Source of the DNA: a virus
IMG/VR virus record: IMGVR_UViG_3300011113_000563
Coordinates: 1-42,183 of that record
Length of the DNA: 42,183 bases
Direction: 5' to 3' (one strand)
This document shows, in pieces, positions 32,649 to 40,513 of this stretch. The stretch's first letter is position 1. Each line of letters begins with the position of its first letter. Under the pieces are notes generated by a model. The model ran no database searches. It had not been told where the DNA came from and was given only the letters and a program-made list of their open reading frames with translations. The position numbers and the translations under genes were made by a program.

Positions 32649-34424
32649 TTAAACTCTTCTGTTACCAAACAACCAAGAATAATTTTCATAATCACTTTTT
32701 GTTGGTCCTGAATACGACCTACTATTATACATATCAGTTTTTGCTGGTATTGAAGGATTAAAATTTTGTGATGATTCTGTAAACATGTTTTTATCCGTTG
32801 TCCAAGAGTCAATCATTGCTTTTGCTTGTTCTGTTGCCTTTTCAAGTTGGGCAAAAGACGATTCACCTACATATATGGCCATTGCCATTGCCATAATTAA
32901 ATCGTCGTGTTGACCTTTTTGGTGGTCAGGTCTACCATTCACATAAACAAAAGTGTTAAGTTCATTAAATAACCTCTGAGACCTTACTGCAAACCCAAAT
33001 CTCAAAGCTTCCTCAAATGCCTGAACAATGAGAACCCTTTTTGAGTTAAAATTAATTCCAGGTATTTTTTCATTTTGTTTTGGGTCCCACTTCCACTTAT
33101 CTGCGGGATTTATTCCATCTATATATAAATTTTTATATCCCAATTCTTGTAACTTTCTTGATGTTGCAACACCCATACCACCGGTAATATCGGTTACAAT
33201 GAATGCATTATACATTGTTGCCCACTTATATGCAATTTCTGCAACAATATCAGGTGGAACTTTCGCAATATATTCTAAAACTTGTTCTCTCTCATCAAAA
33301 TCAATAATAATAAAAGTAGTAAAATCTTCACTATCTCCTCTAGAAACGTCCATACCCATAATGTATCTGTGTCCTGTAACCGGTTCTTTCCATTGCCACA
33401 ATACACCACCCATAAATTTATTTTCAGGTTCTCTTATAAAATTGTCTTTTATTTTTTTCATCGTTTCAGGAGGTATCACGTTATCCCCCGAACCTAAAAA
33501 GTTACATTCCAACTCTTGTGATATTTTACGTTTGTCAAATTTTAATTTTTTTGACATCGCTTCAAACCAAGAAGAATATGGTTTGTAACCTTGCTCAAGT
33601 TTTTGTTTTATTTCTTCAAAATTTCTATCATTTATTTTTATGCTAGAATAATCTATTATTATTTCATTATCTTTATAATCACCCCTGTTTAACATATAGT
33701 GAATTATATCATCACACTTAATTAACTTTAAATCTTTAGAATACCGTGGGTCACGAAACCAAAACATTTCAGTGATTTTAAAGTCATTCATTCCTTTTAT
33801 TGCTTGTGAATAAATTGAATAATAAATTTGGTCAAATCCATTTGGTGTTGAAATTACAATTACTTTACCACCTGTAGATAGTGACGCCATACAAGCAGAC
33901 CAAAAGTCTTCATCCGCATCGATATAAGCTGCCTCATCAAAAATAAGAATTGTTGGAGTATACCCACGTAAAGCATCTTTTGATGTTGCAACCGCCTTAA
34001 CCTCACAACCATTACTTAATTTGAAATGTCTTGCCGCATTTTTTTCAGATGAAAACCCTACACCTAACCAAGAAGGCCATTGTTCAACAAAAGACCTTAC
34101 TTTATTTGCCATTTCAACGGCAGTATCCAATTTGTTTGCAATTATTAGAATTTTTTCTGGTTTTGATTTTTTAGCAAAAACTAATCTTTTAGACGCCCAA
34201 GCGGATGTTACGGTTGAAACCCCAGCCTGACGATACTTCAAAGCAATATTTTCTTCGGCTGTGTCGTAATCTTTTACAAGAGTAACTTGGTCATTAAATA
34301 ATTCTAATGGGACGTATTTAGATTGTGTGTTGTCGTAAGTTTGTAAATATGTTTTAAGTGCATATGGCGTATCATTTACACACTTAGCATACTCTAATAA
34401 TATTTGTTCTTTTGATAACGACAT
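32649..34424 (-). CDS. gp17: Terminase large subunit, gp17-like
   Basis: The packaging motor: an ATPase joined to an RNase H-like nuclease. The ATPase half has a deviant Walker A, KYRQAGVST (63-71), with the usual central Lys replaced by Val; motor ATPases with an N-terminal basic residue in this loop are known. Walker B is ILIFDEAAYID (159-169, Asp163 and Glu164), and VISTPNGF (190-197) is the coupling motif. The nuclease half has metal-binding acids at MGMDVSRGD (Asp359), VTDITGG (Asp412) and GQHDDLIMAMA (Asp507/508). At 591 residues it is near T4 gp17 (610). Gene order terminase then portal differs from T4, where tail genes 18 and 19 lie between them. Confidence 0.95.
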   Translation of the reverse strand: MSLSKEQILLEYAKCVNDTPYALKTYLQTYDNTQSKYVPLELFNDQVTLVKDYDTAEENIALKYRQAGVSTVTSAWASKRLVFAKKSKPEKILIIANKLDTAVEMANKVRSFVEQWPSWLGVGFSSEKNAARHFKLSNGCEVKAVATSKDALRGYTPTILIFDEAAYIDADEDFWSACMASLSTGGKVIVISTPNGFDQIYYSIYSQAIKGMNDFKITEMFWFRDPRYSKDLKLIKCDDIIHYMLNRGDYKDNEIIIDYSSIKINDRNFEEIKQKLEQGYKPYSSWFEAMSKKLKFDKRKISQELECNFLGSGDNVIPPETMKKIKDNFIREPENKFMGGVLWQWKEPVTGHRYIMGMDVSRGDSEDFTTFIIIDFDEREQVLEYIAKVPPDIVAEIAYKWATMYNAFIVTDITGGMGVATSRKLQELGYKNLYIDGINPADKWKWDPKQNEKIPGINFNSKRVLIVQAFEEALRFGFAVRSQRLFNELNTFVYVNGRPDHQKGQHDDLIMAMAMAIYVGESSFAQLEKATEQAKAMIDSWTTDKNMFTESSQNFNPSIPAKTDMYNSRSYSGPTKSDYENYSWLFGNRRV

Positions 34425-34430
34425 TCATTT

Positions 34431-35243
34431 TTAAATTCTGTTTCTATAGTTTCTTAAAAGTTCTTTTTTTGTAAAATGTGTTGGAATATGTTTTTGAATA
34501 ATGTTTAAAATACTCTCTTCCAAATTACCAACTTCTTCTTCACAAGTATCATAAACTACTTGTTCTTCATTTGATGGCATTTGGTCAGAAACAAACATTC
34601 CCCAACTACCATCAACAACATAATGACAATTACCGGTTTCTTCATATTTGGCATCGGCATCCATCATCATACTTTCGAATTCACTTTTTTGTTTTCTAAA
34701 AAAAAAGTCACTAAACCCTTCTTTTAGTTCATCATCAGATGTACTTGCAAAGTCTTTGATTTGTTTTTTTGTCATAGATTTAACAACATCTTTTACTTTA
34801 CCTCTATAACTTTTTGGTATATCAGACATCTTTTTATAACCTTTCTCAACCGAATAAGCGGCGCCCATTAAACCTCTTTGTTTTTTTGATACGGCCTTTT
34901 CATATATTTCGGATTCTGTTGGTATTCCGTCATACTCATCACCAAACCCATCATCACTTCCAGGTCCTGCATAATTTTTGCCTGTTTCATATGGGTTAAC
35001 TTTCGCCATTCTGTTTAATGCATAATTACCATCCTCTTCCAATTCTTTTTCATATGTGATAAAAGATTTTCCAGCAGCTTTAGCTTTATTTTCATCATCA
35101 GACCCTTTTTTAACATTCAAAACAGATTGTTCCATAATCTTACCATAAAGTAAGTTTAATTGTCCGTTTGATAACTTTTCTAAAGTTCCCATTGAAAACC
35201 CTTCGTGGAGTAATCTTTGAAGCTTATAATTCATATGTTTCAT
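34431..35243 (-). CDS. DUF3008-like protein with capsid-targeting-like N-terminus
   Basis: A 270-residue protein upstream of the terminase. Residues about 119-175, SKKQRGLMGAAYSVEKGYKK to VKDVVKSMTKKQIKDFAST, resemble DUF3008, a short family seen in aquatic phages (SKxQQxLMG, then VxxxAKSMxxxxxxxFA), from memory. The N-terminus KHMNYKLQRLLHEGFSMGTL has an LHE site that fits prohead-protease cleavage, like other proteins near the capsid genes. The first 110 residues also contain Asp/Gly-rich text; the last 60 (NYRNRI end) are helical. It overlaps the 139-residue gene by 20 bases; an alternative start is Met4 (35234). Terminase small subunit is a possibility because of position, but no DNA-binding motif supports it. 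Confidence 0.55.
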   Translation of the reverse strand: MKHMNYKLQRLLHEGFSMGTLEKLSNGQLNLLYGKIMEQSVLNVKKGSDDENKAKAAGKSFITYEKELEEDGNYALNRMAKVNPYETGKNYAGPGSDDGFGDEYDGIPTESEIYEKAVSKKQRGLMGAAYSVEKGYKKMSDIPKSYRGKVKDVVKSMTKKQIKDFASTSDDELKEGFSDFFFRKQKSEFESMMMDADAKYEETGNCHYVVDGSWGMFVSDQMPSNEEQVVYDTCEEEVGNLEESILNIIQKHIPTHFTKKELLRNYRNRI

Positions 35244-35643
35244 TTGACACTAAATTTTTTTCCCAATTTAATACGACATCTCTTTCGTATAGTTTATTTT
35301 CAACATTTTCAATACTTTCTCCAAATTGAAAAACTAACCTTTTCTTTTTAAAAATTGTTATCTCATCTGAATCTGATTTTTCCCAACCCAAAGAAATAAC
35401 CCCATCAACGGCATCATACACACAAAAAAAGTCTGAATTTTGAACTAAATCCAATTGTATGTCTGAATTTTTTAAAATTCCAACTTTTTTTATAAAATCA
35501 ATTTTAGGGGGTGATGGTCTTCCTGATGCTGGTTCAACATCCCAGTCTTCACCATAAACATCGTCAACATCAGAAAAAATAAATTCATAAATGTTATCAC
35601 CTCTAAAGTTTGGCCCTAATTCATTTATATAAATTAAATTCAT
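35224..35643 (-). CDS. Unknown acidic protein upstream of terminase
   Basis: A 139-residue protein that I know only as a recurring kind of hypothetical in aquatic T4-like phages. It begins NLIYINELGPNFRGDNIYEF and contains GEDWDVEPASGRPSPPKIDF, an unusual Pro/Gly turn that seems conserved in such proteins (recollection). The second half looks beta-rich: GVISLGWEKSDSDEITIFKKKRLVFQFGES. It is acidic overall, with no membrane segment. The start overlaps the upstream gene's stop (ATGA), and the end overlaps the DUF3008-like gene by 20 bases, so the three are translationally coupled. Confidence 0.65.
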   Translation of the reverse strand: MNLIYINELGPNFRGDNIYEFIFSDVDDVYGEDWDVEPASGRPSPPKIDFIKKVGILKNSDIQLDLVQNSDFFCVYDAVDGVISLGWEKSDSDEITIFKKKRLVFQFGESIENVENKLYERDVVLNWEKNLVSNETYEL

Positions 35644-37004
35644 ACAAATCTTCCAAAAATATCAACTTTTATTTGTTTTCCATTTTTATTAAAAATCAAA
35701 TTATTCTTGTTTGTCTTACCTATAAATTTGGAACCTTCTTCAATTAATCTAAGCCCCCTTTCTTTTTGGTTAAAACTTTCACTTAAATTATTAAGTTCTT
35801 GTTTTGATTTTAATTTTGTTAATTTATTTTTAATATAATCCTTTTGTTTTTTTTCTTCTAAAATTGGTAACTCATCTTCACTAACTCTGAAATACCCTTT
35901 TAATACATTTTCAACCCTAGATTCGCCAAATATGTTTTCTTTTGGTTCTTGTGGCATTCCACCTTCCATAGGTGGCATTTCTTCTCCCGGCATAGGTTCT
36001 TCACCTCCCATCATACCTTCATCTTCCATGGGCGGCATTTCTCCACCCATCATATCTTCATCATCTCCAAAATCTAAACTTTCAGGTCCTTCATCACCAT
36101 ACATGTCAACTTCTTCAAATTTTGATAAAATATCTTCTTTGTCATCCTCATCTAATTTTTCTAAATCTAAAGCGGATAATACCATATTGATAACATATTT
36201 GATGTCTTGGGAATCCAATCCATCTTCATCTTGGTTATTAAATGCTCTTAACTTTTGTGACAACTTACCTGTTAATCTTTGAATGGTTTTGAATGAACCT
36301 CCTTCTTCACCTTCACCACCCATTTCAGGCATTCCACCCATAGGCTCTTCTTCACCCCCCATCGGTGGCATTTCTCCGCCCATTGGTTCTTCTTCACCCC
36401 CCATCGGTGGCATTCCACCTTCCATACCCGTCATATCTTCTTCACCTCCCATAGGTGGCATTTCTCCACCCGTTTCAGGACCACCTTCTGCTGGTGGCAT
36501 TTCACCTTCCATACCTGTAGGTTCAGTAGCAGGAGGAGCGGAAGCTTCAGGTGCCGGTGGTGGAGGAGCCGCAGCAGGTGCCGGTTCTTCCGCCGCTGGT
36601 TCAGTTGCGGGTTTAGGAGTTTTTAATACGAATTTTTTTTTTGAAGCCGCTTGTTCTCCGATTAAAGGAATTTCTTCTTCATTTTCGTAAATACGATTCA
36701 TTTCTTTAGCGTGAAGATTTAATTTCTTCATTGCTTGTGAATAAGAATCAAAGTATTTTCTTTGTCTTATTGGGTCGGAATAGTCAAGTAATGACTCATT
36801 AATTCCTTTTTTGATTATATATCCTAATTTTTCTTTAACAATACCGTAAGTATAACCATCAGCTAATGTAATAGTATAGTTTAAAGTTTCATTTTCGTTG
36901 ATGTATTCTTTTGGTTTTTCATTATAATGCGCAATTTCTAAGATACGTCTAATTTTGTCCATACCTTGTAATTTTTCACTTCCAAGTGCTTTTAAATCTG
37001 CCAT
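35640..37004 (-). CDS. Acidic Met/Pro/Gly-repeat protein, probably virion-associated
   Basis: A 454-residue protein in three parts. Residues 1-115 look folded: MDKIRRILEIAHYNEKP, NYTITLADGYTYGIVKEKLGY, FDSYSQAMKKLNLH. Then IPLIGEQAASKKKF, with IGE as a possible prohead-protease site. Residues about 135-350 are low-complexity, Pro/Ala-rich then acidic Met/Gly/Pro/Glu text with repeats of GGEMPPMGGEEEPM. The last 90 residues return to helical, basic sequence ending FNKNGKQIKVDIFGRFV. The middle segment contains a short folded-looking part, IQRLTGKLSQKLRAFNNQDE to DILSKFEEVD. The composition parallels the scaffold protein, so a prohead or virion role is likely. Promoter-like octamers lie 28 and 61 bases upstream. 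Confidence 0.6.
   Translation of the reverse strand: MADLKALGSEKLQGMDKIRRILEIAHYNEKPKEYINENETLNYTITLADGYTYGIVKEKLGYIIKKGINESLLDYSDPIRQRKYFDSYSQAMKKLNLHAKEMNRIYENEEEIPLIGEQAASKKKFVLKTPKPATEPAAEEPAPAAAPPPPAPEASAPPATEPTGMEGEMPPAEGGPETGGEMPPMGGEEDMTGMEGGMPPMGGEEEPMGGEMPPMGGEEEPMGGMPEMGGEGEEGGSFKTIQRLTGKLSQKLRAFNNQDEDGLDSQDIKYVINMVLSALDLEKLDEDDKEDILSKFEEVDMYGDEGPESLDFGDDEDMMGGEMPPMEDEGMMGGEEPMPGEEMPPMEGGMPQEPKENIFGESRVENVLKGYFRVSEDELPILEEKKQKDYIKNKLTKLKSKQELNNLSESFNQKERGLRLIEEGSKFIGKTNKNNLIFNKNGKQIKVDIFGRFV
36318..36480. repeat. Imperfect 42-base tandem repeats in the acidic gene
   Basis: The sequence TTCTTCACCCCCCATCGGTGG recurs with a 42-base period (ATCGGTGG at 36361 and 36403), with more diverged copies on both sides. 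Each copy codes for about 14 residues of acidic Met/Pro/Gly text. Confidence 0.75.
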
Positions 37005-37032
37005 TTTGTTTTTTCTTAAAAAGTTATTTTTG

Positions 37033-37073
37033 TATAAATATCCAATAGGGATAGTTTACCTCATTAATAAATA
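37033..37073 (-). promoter_or_regulatory. Two TATTTAT(A/T) octamers before the acidic repeat gene
   Basis: Minus-strand TATTTATA (37033-37040) ends 28 bases before the ATG at 37004, and TATTTATT (37066-37073) ends 61 bases before it. They fill the 94-base gap between the nucleotidyltransferase gene and this gene, which holds no other visible feature. Confidence 0.45.
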
Positions 37074-37098
37074 TATTGTTAATGTATAAATTGATAAA

Positions 37099-37857
37099 TT
37101 ATTCTATATTTAAATGTTCTAATGATAATTTTTTGTCTGTAATTTTGTTTTTAAAATCTTCTAATTTTTTAATATACCCTGACCTTCTTAAAAATTTGAA
37201 TACCAAATTTTCGTATGAAAACTCCCCTTCTTTTGATAGTCCGCAAGTTCTATATTTACGTAATTTTTCTTTGTATTTTTTGACTAAAGAAATGGCATCA
37301 TCTAAATCTTCATCTTGTGCATTTTGTAAAACGCCATCAATGATATCCATCCATTGTTGTGTTTTTTGTTTTAACTTTTTTTCGTCTATTTCAAATTTTT
37401 CTTTTTCAGGTACTCTAATCCATTCATCTGACATCAATGAATATGAACCCATACTTTTTTCCTTTTCATTTGAATCTTGTATAAAAACTTCAACTTCAAA
37501 CCCTCTAATTCGTATGTCGTGAGATGCGTTAAATAAAGTTTTTTTAAGTCTGAATAATTCTTCATATAATTCTTTGTTTTTTCCTGCTTCATTAAAATCG
37601 TACATCAAATGAACATCAAAATCGGAAAATTCAGACCAGTTATAACCTGTAAGAGAACCAATTAAAATTATGTCTTGTATGAAAATATCTTGGTCGATTG
37701 TTTTTAAAAAAACGTCAGCAACTTGCAAAAGTTTTTTTCTAATTTCAGGTTTTAATTTGTAAGTTTGAACTTCATCTTTTTTATTTTTATCCCAAACATC
37801 AGAATTTAAATCATTTTGCAGATAAAAACTATCAATAATCTTATTATAACCTTTCAT
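37099..37857 (-). CDS. Nucleotidyltransferase-fold protein
   Basis: A 252-residue protein with the core of the DNA polymerase beta-like nucleotidyltransferase superfamily. LIGSLTGYNWSEFSDFDVHL (residues 65-84) gives the GS motif and the two metal-binding aspartates, Asp79 and Asp81; a third acid could be in FEVEVFIQD further on. The rest is helical, with KLKQKTQQWMDIIDGVLQ and LSLEHLNIE at the end. Such proteins transfer a nucleoside monophosphate to RNA, small molecules or proteins; the target is not indicated. Toxin-like or tRNA-acting enzymes are possible. It lies between the KTSC gene and the acidic protein gene, with a TATTTATT three bases before its ATG. Confidence 0.8.
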   Translation of the reverse strand: MKGYNKIIDSFYLQNDLNSDVWDKNKKDEVQTYKLKPEIRKKLLQVADVFLKTIDQDIFIQDIILIGSLTGYNWSEFSDFDVHLMYDFNEAGKNKELYEELFRLKKTLFNASHDIRIRGFEVEVFIQDSNEKEKSMGSYSLMSDEWIRVPEKEKFEIDEKKLKQKTQQWMDIIDGVLQNAQDEDLDDAISLVKKYKEKLRKYRTCGLSKEGEFSYENLVFKFLRRSGYIKKLEDFKNKITDKKLSLEHLNIE

Positions 37858-37860
37858 ACC

Positions 37861-37868
37861 AATAAATA
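37861..37868 (-). promoter_or_regulatory. TATTTATT octamer three bases before a start codon
   Basis: Minus-strand TATTTATT ends three bases before the ATG at 37857, in the 21-base gap after the KTSC gene. It is one of the cases in which the octamer almost touches the start codon. Confidence 0.4.
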
Positions 37869-37878
37869 GTTTGGTATT

Positions 37879-38121
37879 TTATATTTTTTTGTATTTGAAT
37901 TTTCTTGCAATATTTTGATTAAAATATTTTCCTTGTGATTCTGCAAGTCTAAATTGAGCATATATTGAATGTGGTACTTCCTCATACTCATAAATCATTT
38001 CATTATTAAAAGTTACTTTAAGTGTCTTATCTTCTGAGTTATATTCACTTCTTTTTAAATTCGATGAGTTTATTTCACAAGTAATTTTGGTTCCGTCAAT
38101 ATCAGTTCTAGTAATCGGCAT
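37879..38121 (-). CDS. KTSC domain protein
   Basis: An 80-residue protein that is one KTSC domain. LKRSEYNSEDKTLKVTFNNEM followed by IYEYEEVPHSIYAQF and AESQGKYFNQNIARKFKYKKI matches the family layout: a strand pair with LxVxFxxG-like text, YxYxxVP, then an AxSxGxYFNxxIR helix. In bacteria this domain is often fused or linked to lysyl-tRNA synthetase-like proteins, and stand-alone copies are common in phages; its role is not established. It overlaps the upstream 102-residue gene by 14 bases, so both are co-translated, and is followed by the nucleotidyltransferase gene. Confidence 0.8.
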   Translation of the reverse strand: MPITRTDIDGTKITCEINSSNLKRSEYNSEDKTLKVTFNNEMIYEYEEVPHSIYAQFRLAESQGKYFNQNIARKFKYKKI

Positions 38122-38416
38122 CTGGTTCTTTTAATGGGGTTATGTCATCTATATGACGAAGTTTATCAATAATATAATTACCAACTTTTTGTTCGTCAAC
38201 ATCAAAACCATAATCTCTTATTGTTCGGTCTGTTTGTCGAATTAATTGTTGGACTTTTGAATGTAACAACATTAAATCCTTTGGGTAATATGGGGGCTTT
38301 TCAATATCTTTTTGTGTCCAACCTTCTCTTTGAAAGATTTTTCTAATTTTGAAATATGTATTTTCTAACTCTCTTGTTAACTCTAAAGTCTCCGCAAATT
38401 TTATCCAAGCTTTCAT
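38108..38416 (-). CDS. Small unknown protein at the head of the KTSC operon
   Basis: A 102-residue, largely helical protein without a family I recognise. The text FAETLELTRELENTYFKIRKIF and WTQKDIEKPPYYPKDLMLLHSKVQ, then IDKLRHIDDITPL, suggests a small soluble domain with a conserved-looking Trp and Pro-Pro turn. It opens the minus-strand unit after the dnaK terminator, with a TATTTATA three bases before the ATG, and its 3' end overlaps the KTSC gene by 14 bases. A link in function with the KTSC protein and the nucleotidyltransferase is only suggested by that arrangement. Confidence 0.6.
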   Translation of the reverse strand: MKAWIKFAETLELTRELENTYFKIRKIFQREGWTQKDIEKPPYYPKDLMLLHSKVQQLIRQTDRTIRDYGFDVDEQKVGNYIIDKLRHIDDITPLKEPDADY

Positions 38417-38419
38417 AAC

Positions 38420-38427
38420 TATAAATA
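38420..38427 (-). promoter_or_regulatory. TATTTATA octamer after the dnaK terminator
   Basis: Minus-strand TATTTATA ends three bases before the ATG at 38416 and lies just downstream of the dnaK terminator, a terminator-then-promoter relay also seen after the capsid gene. Confidence 0.45.
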
Positions 38428-38435
38428 TACAAAAA

Positions 38436-38460
38436 AAAATCCACCAATAAGGTGGATTTT
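38436..38460 (-). terminator. Intrinsic terminator after dnaK
   Basis: A perfect ten-base-pair stem, AAAATCCACC / GGTGGATTTT, with an AATAA loop. The minus-strand transcript ends in nine U residues, 21 bases or so after the dnaK stop. The T-run on the other side could also let it work on the plus strand. Confidence 0.88.
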
Positions 38461-38481
38461 ATTTATTTTAATCTTGAGATA

Positions 38482-40335
38482 TTATTTCACTTCTTCAAAA
38501 TCTACATTTGTTACTTCTTCATCCGAGTTTGTTTGATTGGAAGTATCATATAATTTTTGACTAATTGATTGAAATTCATCATTAACTTCATCCATAAGTT
38601 TTTTGACTTCATCTATATTTTTACTACTATGTGCAGATTTCAATTTATCAATTTTTGAAGTTATGTTTTGTGTTTCTTCTTCTGATATCTTATCTTTTAA
38701 ATCCCCCAATGATTTAGAAACTTGAAAAATTAAAGAATCTGCAGAATTAAGTGTGTCAGCATCTTCTTTTAATTTTTTATCGGATTCTGCATTTTGTTCT
38801 GCTTCCATTTTCATTTTTTCGATTTCATCTTTGGATAAACCTGAAGAAGACTCAATTCTAATTGATTGTTGTTTGTTAGTTGCTTTATCAACTGCAGAAA
38901 CATTAATAATACCATTTGCGTCAATATCAAAAGTAACTTCAATTTGTGGAACACCTCTCATTGCTGGTGGTAACCCATCTAAATGAAACTTACCAATAGT
39001 TTTATTATCTTTTGCCATTGCCCGTTCTCCTTGAACCACATGAATTTCTACTGACGGTTGGTTATCGACAGCTGTTGAAAAAATTTCTGATTTTTTAGTA
39101 GGTATTGTCGTGTTAGCATTTATCAACTTCGTAAATACTCCACCCATGGTTTCGATACCCAACGATAATGGAGTAACATCCAACAACAATACGTCAGTCA
39201 CATCACCACCTAAAACACCCCCTTGAATTGCGGCACCTAACGCAACAACTTCATCAGGATTAACTCCTTTTGATGGGTCTTTACCAAAAAACTTTTTAAC
39301 AGCCTCTTGAATAGATGGGATACGTGTTGAACCACCAACTAAAATAATTTCATCAATATCGGATGGTTTCAATCCAGCGTTCTTGAGTGCCGACTCACAA
39401 GGTTTAATTGTTCTTTTAACTAAATCTTCAGTTAATTGGTCAAACTTTGATTTTGTAATTTTAACAACTAAATGTTTTGGTCCTGTAGCATCGGCAGTTA
39501 AATAAGGTAAATTAACTTCTGTCTGAGGAGACGAAGATAACTCAACTTTAGCTTTTTCTGCAGATTCTTTTAATCTTTGAAGTGCAATTGGGTCTTTTGT
39601 TACATCAATTCCTGTGTCATTTTTGAATTCAGAAACTAAATAATCAATAATTGCTTGGTCAAAATCATCACCACCCAAATGTGTATCTCCATCGGTAGAT
39701 AATACTTCAAACACACCATCACCAAGTTCCAATATAGATACATCGTGTGTTCCACCACCACAGTCAAAAACAACAATTTTCATGTCTTTTGACATTTTAT
39801 CTAATCCGTATGCTAATGCGGCGGCAGTTGGTTCATTGATAATTCTTTTAACATTAAGTCCTGCGATTTCTCCAGCCTCTTTTGTTGCCTGTCTTTGTGA
39901 GTCATTAAAGTAAGCCGGTACCGTAATTACGGCCTCAGTAACCTTTTCACCCAAATAATCTTCAGCCGTTTGTTTCATTTTTTGTAAAATGGCTGCCGAT
40001 ATTTCTTGTGGTGAATAGGTTTTATTGTCAATTTCAACTCTTGGGTTATTTTTTTCATTGACAATTTTGTAAGGAACTTTGGAGTGTTCACCCTTAGTTT
40101 CATTAAAAGAACTACCCATAAATCTTTTAATTGAGTAGATTGTTTTGTCAGGATTTGTAACGGCCTGACGTTTAGCCGGGTCTCCAATTTTTCTTTCCCC
40201 ATCTTTAATGAACCCGACAATAGATGGTGTTGTTCTTTTACCTTCGCTGTTTGTGATTACCACAGGTTCGCGACCCTCCATTACTGCAACGCAAGAATTA
40301 GTAGTGCCTAAATCTATTCCAATAATTTTTCCCAT
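38482..40335 (-). CDS. dnaK: DnaK (Hsp70) chaperone
   Basis: A full-length Hsp70. The ATPase domain has [17 protein letters not shown] (5-21), [21 protein letters not shown] (139-159), [13 protein letters not shown] (165-177), [13 protein letters not shown] (191-203) and [12 protein letters not shown]. The interdomain linker is [15 protein letters not shown], the substrate domain follows, and the C-terminus ends [10 protein letters not shown], the usual EEVK-like tail. 617 residues is close to cellular DnaK. The Cys-Gly-Gly-Gly-Thr-His text and [12 protein letters not shown] resemble DnaK of Flavobacteriia, which suggests capture from a host in that group (recollection). DnaJ and GrpE are not in this window, so it may use host partners. 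It has its own terminator and diverges from clpC across 178 bases. Confidence 0.97.
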   Translation of the reverse strand: MGKIIGIDLGTTNSCVAVMEGREPVVITNSEGKRTTPSIVGFIKDGERKIGDPAKRQAVTNPDKTIYSIKRFMGSSFNETKGEHSKVPYKIVNEKNNPRVEIDNKTYSPQEISAAILQKMKQTAEDYLGEKVTEAVITVPAYFNDSQRQATKEAGEIAGLNVKRIINEPTAAALAYGLDKMSKDMKIVVFDCGGGTHDVSILELGDGVFEVLSTDGDTHLGGDDFDQAIIDYLVSEFKNDTGIDVTKDPIALQRLKESAEKAKVELSSSPQTEVNLPYLTADATGPKHLVVKITKSKFDQLTEDLVKRTIKPCESALKNAGLKPSDIDEIILVGGSTRIPSIQEAVKKFFGKDPSKGVNPDEVVALGAAIQGGVLGGDVTDVLLLDVTPLSLGIETMGGVFTKLINANTTIPTKKSEIFSTAVDNQPSVEIHVVQGERAMAKDNKTIGKFHLDGLPPAMRGVPQIEVTFDIDANGIINVSAVDKATNKQQSIRIESSSGLSKDEIEKMKMEAEQNAESDKKLKEDADTLNSADSLIFQVSKSLGDLKDKISEEETQNITSKIDKLKSAHSSKNIDEVKKLMDEVNDEFQSISQKLYDTSNQTNSDEEVTNVDFEEVK

Positions 40336-40513
40336 TTTTATTTAACATTTTATTTTAAGTTTATTTTTTTGTCTATTTTTTACGAAAGTCATGCCAACGT
40401 AAAATATATGACAAAATGTCAGTATATCAATAAGATAATATGACATCATTACGAAAAAGTTAAAAAATATTGATTTATAATTCAAGTTAAATTACTTTTA
40501 AAAAAAACATAAT
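40336..40513. promoter_or_regulatory. Divergent control region between dnaK and clpC
   Basis: This 178-base AT-rich gap must hold promoters for both chaperone genes. It contains the dyad TGACA-AAA-TGTCA (40409-40421) and two direct copies of ATATGACA (40406-40413 and 40438-40445), 32 bases apart, about three helical turns; the first copy is part of the dyad. TTGATTTATAATTC at 40470 resembles the late octamer on the clpC side. No clear octamer is seen for dnaK, so host-type or early promoters and a dedicated regulator are possible. No ORF of note is present. Confidence 0.45.

Noticed and set aside
34431-35243. Terminase small subunit (gp16)
   Set aside because: Position fits, but the sequence shows a DUF3008-like region and a possible capsid-targeting peptide rather than a DNA-binding or oligomerisation pattern.
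36283-36690. Plus-strand Ser/Pro/Gly-rich reading frame opposite the acidic gene
   Set aside because: It mirrors the Met/Pro/Gly/Glu low-complexity codons of the minus-strand gene and has no independent signal.
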